Below are positions 13,301-13,454 of a DNA stretch of 13,454 nucleotides, one piece after another (position 1 is the first letter of the stretch; each line of letters begins with the position of its first letter). Made by a program: the position numbers and the translations under genes. This DNA is from Phycisphaerales bacterium (GTDB lineage Bacteria; Planctomycetota; Phycisphaerae; Phycisphaerales; SM1A02): positions 1 through 13,454 of the forward strand of contig JAGQOI010000524.1 of assembly GCA_020427625.1 (NCBI GenBank), written 5' to 3'. The notes under the pieces are model-generated. The model did no database searches. It saw only the letters and a list, made by a program, of their open reading frames with translations, and had not been told where the DNA came from.

Positions 13301-13454
13301 TTACTTGATGACCTTGGACACGACGCCGGAGCCGACGGTGCGTCCACCCTCGCGGACGGCGAAGCGGAGGCCTTCCTCCATGGCGATCGGCTTGTCCTTG
13401 AGGTCGATCTTCATCGTGATGTTGTCGCCGGGCATGCACATCTCGGCGCCGCCC
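13301..13454 (-). CDS. tuf: Elongation factor Tu, C-terminal fragment
   Basis: Only the last 50 residues lie in the window; the gene runs off the right edge and is not broken. The sequence GGAEMCMPGDNITMKIDLKD then KPIAMEEGLRFAVREGGRTV and GSGVVSKVIK with a TAA stop is the end of EF-Tu domain III, which carries aminoacyl-tRNA to the ribosome as a GTP complex. EMCMPGDN has Cys where Val is common. It heads the minus-strand tuf-rpmG-trnW-secE-nusG cluster. Copy number of tuf elsewhere in the genome is unknown. Confidence 0.95.
   Translation of the reverse strand, partial: GGAEMCMPGDNITMKIDLKDKPIAMEEGLRFAVREGGRTVGSGVVSKVIK

Overview
The window looks like a chromosomal segment of a GC-rich member of the Planctomycetota, most probably class Phycisphaerae. 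This is inferred from three things: two secreted proteins with short dockerin-like calcium-binding repeats of the DLxGDGxVxxADLAxLLxxWG type flanked by cysteines, a SecE with three membrane segments, and a NusG with a long acidic, alanine-rich N-terminal extension. No 16S rRNA is present, so placement below phylum is a guess.

Layout. Positions 1-936 hold the tail of an upstream terminator and a plus-strand gene for a probable lipoprotein with DUF4097-like beta-strand repeats. A gene-free stretch follows (937-1340). Next comes a two-gene stress unit (1341-2380): a general-stress-protein-17M-like protein with a glycine/alanine-rich membrane-like core, and a YciE/YciF ferritin-like protein. A 13-bp terminator hairpin closes it. 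At 2632-3858 lies a secreted cysteine-rich protein with C-terminal dockerin-like repeats. It faces a minus-strand operon of three tightly packed genes (6575 down to 3927): an outer-membrane beta-barrel protein, a YkuE-like metallophosphoesterase and a homocysteine S-methyltransferase. A 14-bp hairpin separates the two converging units. Divergent from the operon is arfB (6687-7160), the ribosome-rescue hydrolase. After a leader with A-tracts comes a second dockerin-repeat secreted protein with the repeats at its N-terminus (7521-8402), and then a UPF0173 metal-dependent hydrolase (8436-9113).

The rest is on the minus strand. A partial tuf at the right edge is followed by rpmG, tRNA-Trp(CCA), secE and nusG, the widely conserved information-processing order. 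Where rplK would normally follow nusG there is instead a 160-bp inverted-repeat element, then a small regulator with a LuxR-type HTH before a PAS domain, then a DUF418 membrane protein. That last gene overlaps the UPF0173 gene tail to tail.

No clearly new multi-gene system could be demonstrated. The best second-look items are the break in synteny after nusG with the inverted-repeat element at the junction, the HTH-PAS order of the regulator, the half-lost zinc ribbon of L33, the expanded NusG N-terminus, a possible hairpin that hides a ribosome binding site, and the swapped placement of dockerin-like repeats in two secreted proteins.
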